Notes under the pieces: model-generated
The model's input: the letters and a program-made list of their open reading frames with translations, nothing else
Told to the model about the DNA's origin: nothing
The model's database searches: none
NCBI GenBank assembly: GCA_002323795.1
Contig: DCPZ01000042.1
Span: 1-43,999 of the forward strand
Reading direction: 5' to 3'
From: Flavobacteriales bacterium UBA1531
GTDB taxonomy: Bacteria > Bacteroidota > Bacteroidia > Flavobacteriales_D > Sanyastnellaceae
DNA length: 43,999 bases
Made by a program: the position numbers and the translations under genes
In this document: positions 1-9,164 of the stretch, one piece after another
How the letters are laid out: each line of letters starts with the position of its first letter
Numbering within the stretch: the stretch's first letter is position 1

Positions 1-936
1 AAGCTTACCTCTGCTTCCATATCCCAGCAATTCTGGCGTGCCGCCTGAGTTCGTTCCAATCACTGGAACGCGTCGAGCCATGGCTTCAATGGTGACCATT
101 CCAAACGTCTCGGAAGCGCTGCACATGGCATATGCATCGCAACAATCGTACGCCAAACTGAGCTCTTCAGTTGGAGGGTGCCAGTGGATTCGGTCTTGAA
201 TGCCTAGTTCAGTCGTGAGTTTTTTAAGTGCTTGAAGCTCATCTCCATCGACCGTATTGCGGGTGTTTTCGCCAATGATGAGTGCATGCCAATCTGCAGC
301 TTTGGTTTCGGCCAAGGCGCGGAGTAGATCAGCATGTCCTTTGAGCTTATCAATTCGTCCAAAAAGGCCTACTAATTTTGCATTTGCTGGCACATTAAAA
401 ACTTTTCGGGCTTGTTCTTGATTTTTCACTTTCGTAAACCAATGGTTTTCGAGAGCGAGTGAAATCACCTTTGTTTGGTCGGAAACCAACGGTGTATTTG
501 CCAATGCTTCTCGCCGGAGGCATTCAAGGGGCGATATCCAATGGTCAACAGCAGCGTAACGATTCTGATGCCACGGTGCTCGTTTCCGATGCGGAATTTG
601 CATTCCCTGTTGAAAGATCAAATCGCAATGGGTGTTTCGGGTTGCAAGCGCAGCCAGCGGTAAGTCGCGCGGATCTCGGATCCACAGTGCCTCAAACCGG
701 TGGGCGATCAGATGATGCTTCAATCTGCGTCCTGCTCTGATCGGAGCGTATCGACGCTGTCGCTGAATGAGGCGCAATGGTAAATCAGACTCGACAACGG
801 CTTCGGCCAACGGGCTGCCCGGTACGGCACTGATCTCGACATCATGCCCGGCGTCTTTCATCCAGGTCGCATAACGCAGGAGGTTTCGCTCCAAGCCGCC
901 CCAACCTGAGGAACTGGAAAGGAACGCTAACCTCAT
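1..936 (-). CDS. Glycosyltransferase family 4-like, partial (C-terminus beyond window)
   Basis: The open frame reads from ATG at 936 down to base 1 without a stop, giving 312 residues, and is cut by the window edge. The N-terminus (MRLAFLSSSSGWGGLERNLL) is the typical glycine-rich acceptor-side start of GT-B glycosyltransferases. The second half has the family 4 core: a GRIDKLKGH segment, then SETFGMVTIEAMA, which supplies the E-x7-E motif that binds the nucleotide sugar, then PVIGTNSGGTPELL. The fold and donor-site motif are seen directly; the sugar and acceptor are unknown. Its ATG overlaps the stop of the upstream dehydrogenase by 4 bases (ATGA), so the two are probably translationally coupled. 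A role in cell-surface glycan or glycolipid synthesis is inference. Confidence 0.9.
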   Translation of the reverse strand, partial: MRLAFLSSSSGWGGLERNLLRYATWMKDAGHDVEISAVPGSPLAEAVVESDLPLRLIQRQRRYAPIRAGRRLKHHLIAHRFEALWIRDPRDLPLAALATRNTHCDLIFQQGMQIPHRKRAPWHQNRYAAVDHWISPLECLRREALANTPLVSDQTKVISLALENHWFTKVKNQEQARKVFNVPANAKLVGLFGRIDKLKGHADLLRALAETKAADWHALIIGENTRNTVDGDELQALKKLTTELGIQDRIHWHPPTEELSLAYDCCDAYAMCSASETFGMVTIEAMARRVPVIGTNSGGTPELLGYGSRGKL

Positions 937-1646
937 CGCCGATCAGGCCGCATGGTCATTTCGCTGAAGACGCCTCGTCCACCTGATTCAATTGCAAATG
1001 CAATGGCATCGGCGATGAACTCAGGTTGCATACCGTCTTCAAATTGCGGCCGGTAATTTTCCCTCAATTCATCGTCCTTCGTCTGATCGATGAAAGACGT
1101 GTTCACGGCGCCGGGGTTGATCGTCGTCACCGCCAAATCTTCCCTGAATTCGAGCCTGAGGGATTCACTCAAGGCCAAGACAGCATGTTTCGTTGCACAA
1201 TAAACTCCGCTGTTCGGGAATACATTACGTGCCGCAATGGAACCTATTTGGATGACATGTCCTTTGTTTTCTATCAAGCTTGGTAAGCACGCATGCAACG
1301 TGTTCAAGACACCGCCAATGTTGACATCAATCATCTGCTTCCAGTCGCTAAGTGCAGCTTCTTTGAGCGGGGCGAAAATGCCGAGGCCTGCATTGGGAAT
1401 GCAGACATCGAGACCACCCCATTCGTCAATAGAGGCCGATACAGCTTGGCTTACTGAAGCTTCATCTGTAACATCGACCTGGCTGAATCGGACGAGGTCA
1501 CTGGGACATGACGAAGCAACCAACTCAAGTGATTCAGTATTCCGTGCCAAAAGAGTGACCCGATGACCTGCTGATGTCAAAACTTTTGCAGTTGCAGCTC
1601 CTATTCCGCTGGAGCCGCCGGTAAGTAGTATTCGAAGTGATTTCAC
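933..1646 (-). CDS. Short-chain dehydrogenase/reductase (SDR)
   Basis: A 237-residue classical SDR. The Rossmann cofactor motif TGGSSGIG is at residues 9-16, the structural NAG at 85-87, the catalytic Ser at 136 (QIGSIA), and the catalytic YxxxK is Y149-K153 (YCATK). The length is normal for the family. An NADP-dependent oxidoreductase acting on a small alcohol or ketone in the cytoplasm is the safe reading; the substrate cannot be told. The start is GTG at 1646; no better in-frame ATG lies upstream. A perfect Bacteroidota -7 box (TAAATTTG) sits only 4 bases upstream. It lies 25 bases after the T9SS plug gene and overlaps the following glycosyltransferase by 4 bases. Confidence 0.92.
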   Translation of the reverse strand: MKSLRILLTGGSSGIGAATAKVLTSAGHRVTLLARNTESLELVASSCPSDLVRFSQVDVTDEASVSQAVSASIDEWGGLDVCIPNAGLGIFAPLKEAALSDWKQMIDVNIGGVLNTLHACLPSLIENKGHVIQIGSIAARNVFPNSGVYCATKHAVLALSESLRLEFREDLAVTTINPGAVNTSFIDQTKDDELRENYRPQFEDGMQPEFIADAIAFAIESGGRGVFSEMTMRPDRR

Positions 1647-1650
1647 GAAA

Positions 1651-1658
1651 CAAATTTA
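1651..1658 (-). promoter_or_regulatory. Candidate -7 promoter box for the SDR gene
   Basis: The minus strand reads TAAATTTG, a perfect match to the Bacteroidota -7 consensus TAnnTTTG. It lies 4 bases before the GTG start, so a transcript from it would be leaderless or nearly so. No clear -33 TTG is seen at the usual spacing. Confidence 0.35.
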
Positions 1659-1671
1659 GGTTCAAATGACC

Positions 1672-3048
1672 TTAGGGATTGACACCGAATCGGATTGGCT
1701 GAAAACCGATGACGCGATCATATCCGCTAATGTCCCAATAGTATGCGATGACCTGATAGACATTGTCCGCTCGGGAATGTGATCCTTCCAAATCCTCAAC
1801 ATCTCCTGGATACTTTTCGAGTGATTTTGGATCACTTTTTCCCAGTGCGCTGGCGTCCCGCGTGAGGTACAGATAATTGTAGTACCCCTGCTTCAGCAAA
1901 AGTGTTGCCTCGTATTGTCGGTTGGTTTCGTTCCAAATCAATCGGTGAGTTGGCTTGAAGTCCCACGCAGAAATGCCTCCAAAAATATAGATGTCTTTTC
2001 CCGGTAAGGGCTCGAAAGCGTTGAGACGAAAGTGAACTTGCACATAATCGCTTCCAGTCGTGTTTTCTTGGCGGTCATTCGCTATTGTGAATTGGCCGTC
2101 AATGTCTCTGCGCGCCTGGTGAAAATCAAAGGTGCGTGGTTCATCTTCTTCCAGATAAACATGCCAGAATGCCCCGCCTTCCGTGATTTCTTCAATCCCC
2201 AATGCCGCGAATTGGAGGCTTTTTAAATCAGCAAAGCGCCAGCTGTTTCCTCCGGGAAAAGATTGATGATCGGTGGGGTTAAAGACAACTTCGCTTCCCC
2301 GAACAAATTGAGGTTCAATTCCACCAATGGCTGATTCCCAGCGGCCATTTTGAAGAATTACGCATTGGAGCGCATCGTAGGCGTCATAAAGAGGATAGCT
2401 GCTCTCACCATGCTTAACTGTGAAGTCGATTTCTTGATGAGTGCGTTTATCGCGAATCATTGTGGATTCGAGGGCGCGGGCTTCAACGCTAACCTCTGTT
2501 TCATACAATGTGAATCGACGCTGAATCAATGGAATTTCGGGTTGATCGACATCGTAGACTTCAACAATGTAATTGCCGCTCAAAGTGAATTGCATGAGGT
2601 CATTCGGAAACGATGATCGGTAATGGGTATATGCCGCTTTGGTATTGAAACTCGCATCTATGGTTTCAAAACTTCCAGTGGTGAATCCGCTGATGTAGTC
2701 TGCGGGATCGAGGTCCGGAGAGTCAAACCAGTCGAAGGTGCAATGTTTCCAGCGAATTTCCAGCTGCCTCTGATTGGGCGAAAAATCGTCGAAAGCCAAC
2801 TCCAAACGTCCTCCATTCAATGGAGCAAATGCAGGCGCAATGTCCACCCCAATCGGATGAAGCTGCACAGATCGTATTTGAGGAGTAGATAGTGCAATTG
2901 GATATGGCGACTCCTGTGCTGAAACAGAGGCTCCAAATGAGCCTAAAATGATGAGCGTACACCAAAAAACCACATCGACTCGAACAAACTTGTCAACTGC
3001 GACCCTTGAAGGGCTGCTGGTGCTAGTTTTTGGGTGGAAGTTGGTCAT
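1672..3048 (-). CDS. Type IX secretion system plug protein (DUF5103 family)
   Basis: A 458-residue secreted protein. An N-terminal hydrophobic stretch (about residues 28-44, VVFWCTLIILGSFGASVSA) ends in a signal peptidase-like site. The mature part begins with the family's typical ALSTPQIRSVQLHP segment and continues through LEIRWKHCTFDWFDS, FTLSGNYIVEVYD and a C-terminal YNYLYLTRD region, which I recognise as DUF5103. In the T9SS structural work this family was identified as the Plug that closes the periplasmic side of the SprA translocon when it is not engaged. Length fits the family (about 400-450). The ATG at 3048 gives a rather long n-region, so an internal start is possible. A -7-like box (TAAATTTC, minus strand) lies at 3056-3063. 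The gene diverges from nqrA. Confidence 0.85.
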   Translation of the reverse strand: MTNFHPKTSTSSPSRVAVDKFVRVDVVFWCTLIILGSFGASVSAQESPYPIALSTPQIRSVQLHPIGVDIAPAFAPLNGGRLELAFDDFSPNQRQLEIRWKHCTFDWFDSPDLDPADYISGFTTGSFETIDASFNTKAAYTHYRSSFPNDLMQFTLSGNYIVEVYDVDQPEIPLIQRRFTLYETEVSVEARALESTMIRDKRTHQEIDFTVKHGESSYPLYDAYDALQCVILQNGRWESAIGGIEPQFVRGSEVVFNPTDHQSFPGGNSWRFADLKSLQFAALGIEEITEGGAFWHVYLEEDEPRTFDFHQARRDIDGQFTIANDRQENTTGSDYVQVHFRLNAFEPLPGKDIYIFGGISAWDFKPTHRLIWNETNRQYEATLLLKQGYYNYLYLTRDASALGKSDPKSLEKYPGDVEDLEGSHSRADNVYQVIAYYWDISGYDRVIGFQPIRFGVNP

Positions 3049-3055
3049 TGATGCA

Positions 3056-3063
3056 GAAATTTA
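3056..3063 (-). promoter_or_regulatory. Candidate -7 promoter box for the T9SS plug gene
   Basis: The minus strand reads TAAATTTC, a 7 of 8 match to TAnnTTTG, ending 7 bases before the ATG at 3048. A TTG occurs further upstream but not at ideal spacing, so this is suggestive only. Confidence 0.3.
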
Positions 3064-3133
3064 CAACAAAGTGGTGCAAGCCTCGGGGGAGAGGCCTAAC
3101 TTTGCGCCCCGAAAAGTAAACCTTCGCGAGCTG

Positions 3134-4489
3134 ATGTCTCGAAAAATTCGGATTAAAAAAGGAGCAGATATTCGGTTAAAAGGCCGACCAACCTCAACAG
3201 TTGATGCTGCAGCGTCCACGGCTACCTGCGCCGTACAACCCCCCAACTACCACGGAATTACCCCGAAATTGGAAGTGAAAGAAGGTTCTGCCGTCCAGGT
3301 AGGCACCCCGCTTTTTTTCAGCAAGGAATCTCCAGCAATGAAGTTTCTCAGTCCAATTAGTGGAACAGTGAAGTCCATTTTACGGGGAGAGAAGCGGCGA
3401 ATTCTCGCTGTCATTGTTGAATCAGATGACAAGAACGACGCTGTTTCCTTGGACAAAATCGATGTTCTTTCTGCATCTGCCGATGTGATCCGAGATGCGA
3501 TGTTGAGTCATGGTATGTTTCCATTCTTGGAACAACGGCCCTTTGCGGATGTCGCAAACCCCGCTGATATGCCACGCAGCATCCACGTCAGTGGATTTGA
3601 TTCTGCGCCCTTAGCACCTGACATGGAGATTGTGCTGAAAGATCGAATGGAGGCCTTTCAAAACGGTATCCATGCATTGAGCTCTCTTTTGGGAGGCCAA
3701 GCAATCCACCTCGGAATTCGCTCAGGTCAGACCATCTACAACGACATTCAAAAAGTTGAGTTAACTGCCTTCGAGGGGCCACACCCAGCGGGCAATGTCG
3801 GGGTGCAAGTGCATCACACCAAACCAATCAACAAAGGCGAGACGTTGTGGACCATGCATGCCGAAGACGTTGCGAATCTCGGAGAGACGCTCGTATCAGG
3901 CGTCTACACTTCGAAAAGAACGATTGCCGCAACAGGGTCTGAACACCCTGACCCTCGTTATTTGCAAACGCACATCGGATGCGAGTTGTCTTCTTTGACC
4001 AACGGGCTTCAAAATGATTCTGTTCGAGTGATTTCCGGTAATCCGTTGACCGGAACGCATGCAGCAGCCGATGGTTACCTCGGTGGCTTGGATCATCAAG
4101 TCACCTTGTTGCCAGAAGGGCGTGATCCGAAGTTCCTTTTGACTGCTGGTTGGCTTAGTCCCGGCCTGGATAGATTTTCCCTATCGAAGTCATATCCGAC
4201 TTGGTTGCTGCCAAAGTCGAAAGAATTTGTAATGGACACCAACACAGGAGGCGAGGAGCGAGCATTTGTTGTAACGGGTCAATATGAGCCTGTATTTCCC
4301 TTTGATATCTATCCTGTTCAATTGATCAAAAGCATCATGGCGAACGACATTGATGCCATGGAAAAGCTGGGCATTTATGAAGTAGCACCCGAAGATTTTG
4401 CTCTGTGTGAGTACGCATGTACGTCGAAGATTGATGTTCAAGACATTGTGCGTGAAGGATTGGATAATTTGAAGAAAGAATTAGGATAA
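3134..4489 (+). CDS. nqrA: Na+-translocating NADH:quinone reductase subunit A
   Basis: A 451-residue peripheral subunit on the cytoplasmic side of the Na+-NQR complex, which oxidises NADH, reduces quinone and exports sodium. The protein starts MSRKIRIKKGADIRLKG, the usual NqrA N-terminus, followed by a barrel-sandwich/RnfC-like region (VKEGSAVQVGTPLFFSKESP; PISGTVKSI). The frame is open back to 2948, but that extension of 62 residues runs antisense into the divergent plug gene and does not look like NqrA, so I chose the ATG at 3134. Length agrees with family members of about 445-450 residues. It is the first gene of the nqrABCDEF-apbE operon, 9 bases before nqrB. Confidence 0.96.
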   Translation: MSRKIRIKKGADIRLKGRPTSTVDAAASTATCAVQPPNYHGITPKLEVKEGSAVQVGTPLFFSKESPAMKFLSPISGTVKSILRGEKRRILAVIVESDDKNDAVSLDKIDVLSASADVIRDAMLSHGMFPFLEQRPFADVANPADMPRSIHVSGFDSAPLAPDMEIVLKDRMEAFQNGIHALSSLLGGQAIHLGIRSGQTIYNDIQKVELTAFEGPHPAGNVGVQVHHTKPINKGETLWTMHAEDVANLGETLVSGVYTSKRTIAATGSEHPDPRYLQTHIGCELSSLTNGLQNDSVRVISGNPLTGTHAAADGYLGGLDHQVTLLPEGRDPKFLLTAGWLSPGLDRFSLSKSYPTWLLPKSKEFVMDTNTGGEERAFVVTGQYEPVFPFDIYPVQLIKSIMANDIDAMEKLGIYEVAPEDFALCEYACTSKIDVQDIVREGLDNLKKELG

Positions 4490-4498
4490 CCAGCGATT

Positions 4499-5755
4499 AT
4501 GAAAGCACTGCATAACATGTTGGACTCAATCCGTCCTCATTTTGAAGAGGGAGGGAAACTGAGCCGTTTTTGGGTCGTTTACGATTCACTCGAGACATTC
4601 GCCTTTACGCCGGGACATACGACCAAAAGTGGGGTTCAAATCAGGGATGGTGTTGATTTGAAACGGACCATGTTCTTGGTCATTGTTGCCTTGATTCCAG
4701 CGCTTCTTTTTGGAACCTGGAACCAAGGACACCAATACATGCTTTCCATTGGTCAGATTGATGTTGCCGATTCATTGACCATGTTGTTTTTCGATAAAAT
4801 GCTCATTGGCGCAGTGAAAGTTTTGCCGCTAGTAATCGTAAGCTATGGTGTGGGCTTGGGCATTGAATTTCTCTTCGCGGGCATGCGCGGGCACAGCATC
4901 AATGAAGGCTATTTGGTTTCTGGAATGTTGATTCCATTGATTATGCCTGTGGACGTGCCGCTATGGATGCTTGCTCTTGCAGTTGCATTCGCTGTCATCA
5001 TCGCCAAAGAAGTGTTCGGCGGCACAGGAATGAACATTCTTAATGTCGCGCTTACGGCTCGTGCATTTTTATTCTTTGCTTATCCGAAACAATTGTCTGG
5101 AGAGATTTGGATTCACGAGGTAGCGTCGTCAAAAGCAGGTGGATTGCTTGTAGATGGTTACACGGGTGCCACAGCCCTTGGTCATCTTGCTTCGACGGTT
5201 GGGAAATCACCAACAGAACCAGCAGTAGCTGGAGTCATGGACATGTTTGCAGCTGATGGTATGTTCAGTTTGACCAATTCGTTTTTCGGTTTGATTCCAG
5301 GATCCGTTGGAGAGACGTCGGCTTTTGCAATTTTAATTGGAGCCGCCTTATTGATTTGGACGGGCATCGGGAGTTGGAAGGTGATGTCGTCATTCCTTGT
5401 TGGAGGTTTGGCAATGGGAGCCATTTTCAACCTGATGGGCTTGAACGCTTACATGACGATTCCTGCGATCCATCAGGTTGTAATGGGAGGTTTTATGTTT
5501 GGTATGGTCTTCATGGCCACGGATCCTGTGAGTGCGTCGCAGACGGAGCGTGGCAAGTGGATTTATGGATTCTTTGGCGGCTTCTTGTCGATCATGATTC
5601 GCGTTTTCAATCCAGCCTATCCTGAGGGCGTCATGATGGCAATTCTCTTCATGAATGTGATGGCCCCTTTGATTGATCATTACGTTGTTCAGAGCAATGT
5701 GAATCGGCGCGAAAAACGTGCTGAACTTTCAATGGCACAACGCGTAACCGCTTAA
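4499..5755 (+). CDS. nqrB: Na+-translocating NADH:quinone reductase subunit B
   Basis: A 418-residue integral membrane subunit with about ten hydrophobic segments. It belongs to the NqrB/RnfD family, binds riboflavin and carries a covalently attached FMN. The flavinylation motif is visible as DGYTGATALG, with the FMN-accepting threonine at T225 (T222-G-A-T225), matching the threonine known from Vibrio NqrB. The segment FGGTGMNILNVALTARAFLF (173-192) is also typical. ApbE, encoded at the end of the operon, is the enzyme expected to attach the FMN. The gap to nqrA is 9 bases and to nqrC 10 bases. Confidence 0.97.
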   Translation: MKALHNMLDSIRPHFEEGGKLSRFWVVYDSLETFAFTPGHTTKSGVQIRDGVDLKRTMFLVIVALIPALLFGTWNQGHQYMLSIGQIDVADSLTMLFFDKMLIGAVKVLPLVIVSYGVGLGIEFLFAGMRGHSINEGYLVSGMLIPLIMPVDVPLWMLALAVAFAVIIAKEVFGGTGMNILNVALTARAFLFFAYPKQLSGEIWIHEVASSKAGGLLVDGYTGATALGHLASTVGKSPTEPAVAGVMDMFAADGMFSLTNSFFGLIPGSVGETSAFAILIGAALLIWTGIGSWKVMSSFLVGGLAMGAIFNLMGLNAYMTIPAIHQVVMGGFMFGMVFMATDPVSASQTERGKWIYGFFGGFLSIMIRVFNPAYPEGVMMAILFMNVMAPLIDHYVVQSNVNRREKRAELSMAQRVTA

Positions 5756-5765
5756 ATCGTCGACC

Positions 5766-6563
5766 ATGGCAATTGATAAAAATAGCACCGGGTATACGTT
5801 TCTCTTTTCCGTCATTATGGTGGTTGTGGTGGGAACTTCACTCGCTTACACCTCGCTCTCATTGAAGGAGCGTCAGGATGCCAATGCGGCAGATAAAAAA
5901 ATGATGGACATACTTGGTGCCATCGGCATTGATGCAAATCGCACCAACGCCAATGAATTATTTGCTGACTACGTGGTGGAGCGTGTGGCGATTGATATGA
6001 GCGGTCGCGAGTTGTTAGCCACAGCAACCCCAGTTGATCCAAAAGATAAAGCTGACCCGTTCGGAATAGATGTCAAGAAAGACTACCGGGCCAGTGTGAA
6101 GTCAGCAGTCAAAGCTGCAGATGGTGATGAAGCTGCACTTATGGCTGCGCTTTCCGAGGATGATTTGAGATTCCCACTCTTTCGATGCGAGAAGGATGGG
6201 GAAAGTCTATATGTCATCCCAGTAGTTGGTTCAGGACTGTGGGGGCCAATATGGGGGTACGTTGCACTGGAGGAAGATAAGACCACCATCTACGGTGCAA
6301 ACTTTGATCATAAGACAGAAACTCCAGGACTGGGAGCAGAAATCAAAGAGTCTTTTTTTACTGAGAAATTTAAGGGCAAGAAGCTCAATTCAAACGCGGT
6401 GGCTTTGTTCACCGTGACAAAAGGGGGAGCGCCTACCGATCAATACAGTGTAGACGGCATCACAGGTGGCACAATCACCTCGAAAGGGGTTGATGAAATG
6501 ATCAACCGAACGTTGAAAGTGTATTACCGTTATTTTGAATCAGAAACACGAGCGCAACGATGA
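5766..6563 (+). CDS. nqrC: Na+-translocating NADH:quinone reductase subunit C
   Basis: A 265-residue subunit with one N-terminal membrane anchor (about residues 11-30) and a periplasmic FMN-binding domain. The FMN attachment motif is TGGTITS at 233-239; the acceptor threonine corresponds to T236 in the S/T-G-A/G-T-x-T/S pattern. It passes electrons within the pump across the membrane plane. The segment GLWGPIWGYVAL (157-168) is a family hallmark. The stop overlaps the nqrD start by 4 bases (ATGA). Confidence 0.96.
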   Translation: MAIDKNSTGYTFLFSVIMVVVVGTSLAYTSLSLKERQDANAADKKMMDILGAIGIDANRTNANELFADYVVERVAIDMSGRELLATATPVDPKDKADPFGIDVKKDYRASVKSAVKAADGDEAALMAALSEDDLRFPLFRCEKDGESLYVIPVVGSGLWGPIWGYVALEEDKTTIYGANFDHKTETPGLGAEIKESFFTEKFKGKKLNSNAVALFTVTKGGAPTDQYSVDGITGGTITSKGVDEMINRTLKVYYRYFESETRAQR

Positions 6564-7249
6564 GCACTGATACAGCTGCAGCGCCCAAAAAGGAATCGCT
6601 GTTTTCCAAAAAGAATCGCCGGCTCCTGAGTGACCCGCTGGATGATTCGAATCCAATTACCGTGCAAGTATTGGGGATTTGTTCAGCATTGGCCATTACT
6701 GTCCAACTTCAACAAGCCGTCATCATGAGCTTGTCAGTGCTTTTCGTCATGATTGGCGGTAACGTCATCGTTTCATTGCTTCGAAATTTGATTCCAGACA
6801 GAATCAGAATCATAGTCCAACTTGTTGTAGTCGCTTCATTGGTGATTATCGTTGACCAGGTTTTGAAGGCCTTTCAACCAGATATTTCTGAAAAGCTATC
6901 CGTTTTTGTCGGACTAATCATCACGAACTGCATCATTATGGGCCGTTTGGAGGCTTTTGCCCTCGGCAACAAACCGGGGCCTTCGTTCCTTGATGCGATT
7001 GGCAACGCAATAGGATACGCTTGGATTCTTTTAGCTGTATCCATTGTACGCGAGGTGTTTGGAAGTGGAGCGATTTCACTTCCAGGCATGGGACAGGTGA
7101 AGTTTTTACCTGCTGAATGGTTCATGAGTGAAGGTGGTTTTTATGAAAACAACAACTTGATGATCCTGCCACCAATGGCTTTGATCACCGTGGGAATCAT
7201 CATTTGGATTCAGCGTAGCCGCAATCAATCCCTAATCGAAGAGAACTAA
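6560..7249 (+). CDS. nqrD: Na+-translocating NADH:quinone reductase subunit D
   Basis: A 229-residue, mostly hydrophobic protein of the NqrD/RnfE family with about six membrane helices. Two cysteines that in Vibrio help hold an Fe-S centre between NqrD and NqrE are present: C41 (LGICSALAIT) and C125 (ITNCIIMGR). A soluble N-terminal extension of roughly 30 residues precedes the first helix. It overlaps nqrC by 4 bases and shares one base with nqrE (TAATG at 7247-7251), so translation is tightly coupled. Confidence 0.96.
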   Translation: MSTDTAAAPKKESLFSKKNRRLLSDPLDDSNPITVQVLGICSALAITVQLQQAVIMSLSVLFVMIGGNVIVSLLRNLIPDRIRIIVQLVVVASLVIIVDQVLKAFQPDISEKLSVFVGLIITNCIIMGRLEAFALGNKPGPSFLDAIGNAIGYAWILLAVSIVREVFGSGAISLPGMGQVKFLPAEWFMSEGGFYENNNLMILPPMALITVGIIIWIQRSRNQSLIEEN

Positions 7250-7863
7250 TGGAATACCTCAGCATATTCGTGAAAGGCATCTTCATAGAGAACATGATTT
7301 TTGCCTATTTCTTAGGCATGTGTTCTTACCTCGCGGTTTCAAAGACGGTGAAAACCGCCAACGGACTGGGACTAGCAGTAATTTTTGTTTTGGGCATCAC
7401 AGTCCCTATCAATTACCTCCTCGAGAACTATGTACTCCAAGAAGGAGCGTTGCAGTGGATTAGTCCTGAATACGAGAGTATCAACTTGAGTTTTTTGAGC
7501 TTTATCATGTTCATTGCGGTCATTGCCTCGATGGTTCAATTGGTTGAAATGATCGTGGAGAAGTTTGCACCGGCCTTGTACGGAGCTTTGGGGATTTTTC
7601 TCCCGCTCATCGCAGTGAACTGTTCCATTCTTGGTGGAGCACTCTTCATGCAGGACCGTCAGTACCCGAGCATAGGTGAAGCGACTGTATTTGGCCTCGG
7701 TTCCGGTGTCGGCTGGTGGCTGGCGATTGTTGCGATCGCAGCAATCCGGGAAAAAATACGTTACTCACACGTGCCAGCTCCATTGAAAGGACTGGGCATC
7801 ACGTTCATCATTACCGGCCTCATGGGCATTGCATTCATGAGCTTTATGGGCATTGAAATTTGA
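7249..7863 (+). CDS. nqrE: Na+-translocating NADH:quinone reductase subunit E
   Basis: A 204-residue integral membrane protein, homologous to NqrD and related to RnfA. It starts MEYLSIFVKGIFIENMIFA, typical for NqrE. Cysteines C25 (FLGMCSYLA) and C125 (IAVNCSILGG) match the pair that binds the intramembrane Fe-S centre together with those of NqrD. The gene starts on the last base of the nqrD stop codon and ends 5 bases before the preferred nqrF start. Confidence 0.96.
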   Translation: MEYLSIFVKGIFIENMIFAYFLGMCSYLAVSKTVKTANGLGLAVIFVLGITVPINYLLENYVLQEGALQWISPEYESINLSFLSFIMFIAVIASMVQLVEMIVEKFAPALYGALGIFLPLIAVNCSILGGALFMQDRQYPSIGEATVFGLGSGVGWWLAIVAIAAIREKIRYSHVPAPLKGLGITFIITGLMGIAFMSFMGIEI

Positions 7864-7868
7864 TAGAG

Positions 7869-9164
7869 ATGACGACTACAATTGTTCTTACAATCGCATT
7901 TTTCCTGGCGGTAATCCTTCTTCTCGTGGGTCTTCTACTTTTTGCCAAGGCAAAATTATCTCCGAGTGGAAAGTTGAAAATAGTCATCAACGGCGAACAA
8001 ACGCTCGAGGTTGATGGTGGAAGTACATTGCTCACAACGCTTGGCAATAATGGTGTCTTTTTACCTTCGGCATGCGGTGGTGGTGGCACGTGCGTTCAGT
8101 GCCGTTGTCAAGTCGCAGAGGGAGGTGGAAGCATTTTGCCAACAGAAGAACCCCACTTTAGTCGAAAGGAAATCGCTGACAATTGGCGTTTGGGATGTCA
8201 GGTGAAGGTCAAGGAAGACATGGAAATCCAGGTGCCTGAAGAGGTTTTTGGCATCAAAAAATGGGAATGTGAGGTTGTCTCCAATTACAACGTAGCATCG
8301 TTCATCAAAGAATTTGTTGTTCGATTGCCTGAAGGTGAATCACTTGATTTTGAGGCTGGGGGATACATCCAAGTGGATGTTCCAGAAACAGTTGTTGATT
8401 TCAAGGACATAGATGTTACCGCTCATCCCGAGCACCACAAGGATCCCAAGACCTTTCAGAGTGAGTGGGATAAGTTTGGTTTGTGGGATTTGAAGATGAC
8501 GAATGACGAGCCAATTGTAAGGGCGTATTCAATGGCCAACCACCCTGCTGAAGGGAACATTGTAATGCTCAACATTCGAGTTGCGACTCCACCTTGGGAT
8601 AGGTCAAGAAACGCCTGGATGCAAGTAAATCCAGGAATTTGTTCGTCGTTTGTGTTTGCCCAGAAGCCCGGTGACAAAGTTGAGATTTCAGGTCCTTATG
8701 GTGAGTTTTTCATTAAGGAAACTGGTTCTGAGATGGTCTACATTGGAGGTGGCGCAGGGATGGCGCCCATGCGGTCGCATCTGTTTCATCTGTTTCACAC
8801 TGTCAAGACGAATCGCAAGGTGACCTTCTGGTACGGAGGACGATCAAAGCGTGAGCTCTTCTACCTCGACGATTTCAATAAAATTGCCTCAGAATTTCCC
8901 AATTTCGACTTTCATGTTGTTCTTTCGGAGCCAGCGGAAGGCGATGATTGGAAAGTCAAAAAGGATGTACAGGATGAAGGGGATGGTTTCCTTGGCTTCG
9001 TTCACAACGCTGTAATCGAGCATCAATTGGCTCAGCATGATGCGCCGGAGGACATTGAGTTCTATTTCTGCGGTCCTCCCATGATGAACCAGGCGGTTCT
9101 GAAAATGTGTGACGATTGGGGAGTCCCTCCGGAGAATGTTAGCTTCGATGACTTTGGTGGCTAA
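7869..9164 (+). CDS. nqrF: Na+-translocating NADH:quinone reductase subunit F (NADH dehydrogenase)
   Basis: A 431-residue entry subunit that takes electrons from NADH. Domain order: one membrane helix (residues 5-26), a 2Fe-2S ferredoxin domain with C69, C75, C78 and C110, an FAD domain with RAYSMANHP and GPYGEFF, and an NADH domain with YIGGGAGMAPMRSH; it ends in the family's DDFGG tail. The ATG at 7869 was chosen because it gives the normal MTTTIVL start; a TTG at 7860 overlapping nqrE is possible but less likely. It is followed by apbE, whose probable start lies inside its last codons. Confidence 0.96.
   Translation: MTTTIVLTIAFFLAVILLLVGLLLFAKAKLSPSGKLKIVINGEQTLEVDGGSTLLTTLGNNGVFLPSACGGGGTCVQCRCQVAEGGGSILPTEEPHFSRKEIADNWRLGCQVKVKEDMEIQVPEEVFGIKKWECEVVSNYNVASFIKEFVVRLPEGESLDFEAGGYIQVDVPETVVDFKDIDVTAHPEHHKDPKTFQSEWDKFGLWDLKMTNDEPIVRAYSMANHPAEGNIVMLNIRVATPPWDRSRNAWMQVNPGICSSFVFAQKPGDKVEISGPYGEFFIKETGSEMVYIGGGAGMAPMRSHLFHLFHTVKTNRKVTFWYGGRSKRELFYLDDFNKIASEFPNFDFHVVLSEPAEGDDWKVKKDVQDEGDGFLGFVHNAVIEHQLAQHDAPEDIEFYFCGPPMMNQAVLKMCDDWGVPPENVSFDDFGG

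Noticed and set aside
1..6. AAGCTT (HindIII site) exactly at the window start, suggesting a clone end
   Set aside because: It lies in frame within the glycosyltransferase and the other end has no such site; it may be chance or a cloning border, but it says nothing biological.
459..740. Open frames on the plus strand in the first kilobase
   Set aside because: They are antisense to the glycosyltransferase, whose protein is clearly conserved.
2948..3133. 62-residue N-terminal extension of nqrA in an open frame
   Set aside because: It is antisense to the signal-peptide part of the plug gene, unlike any NqrA N-terminus, and the ATG at 3134 gives the expected MSRKIRIKKGAD start.
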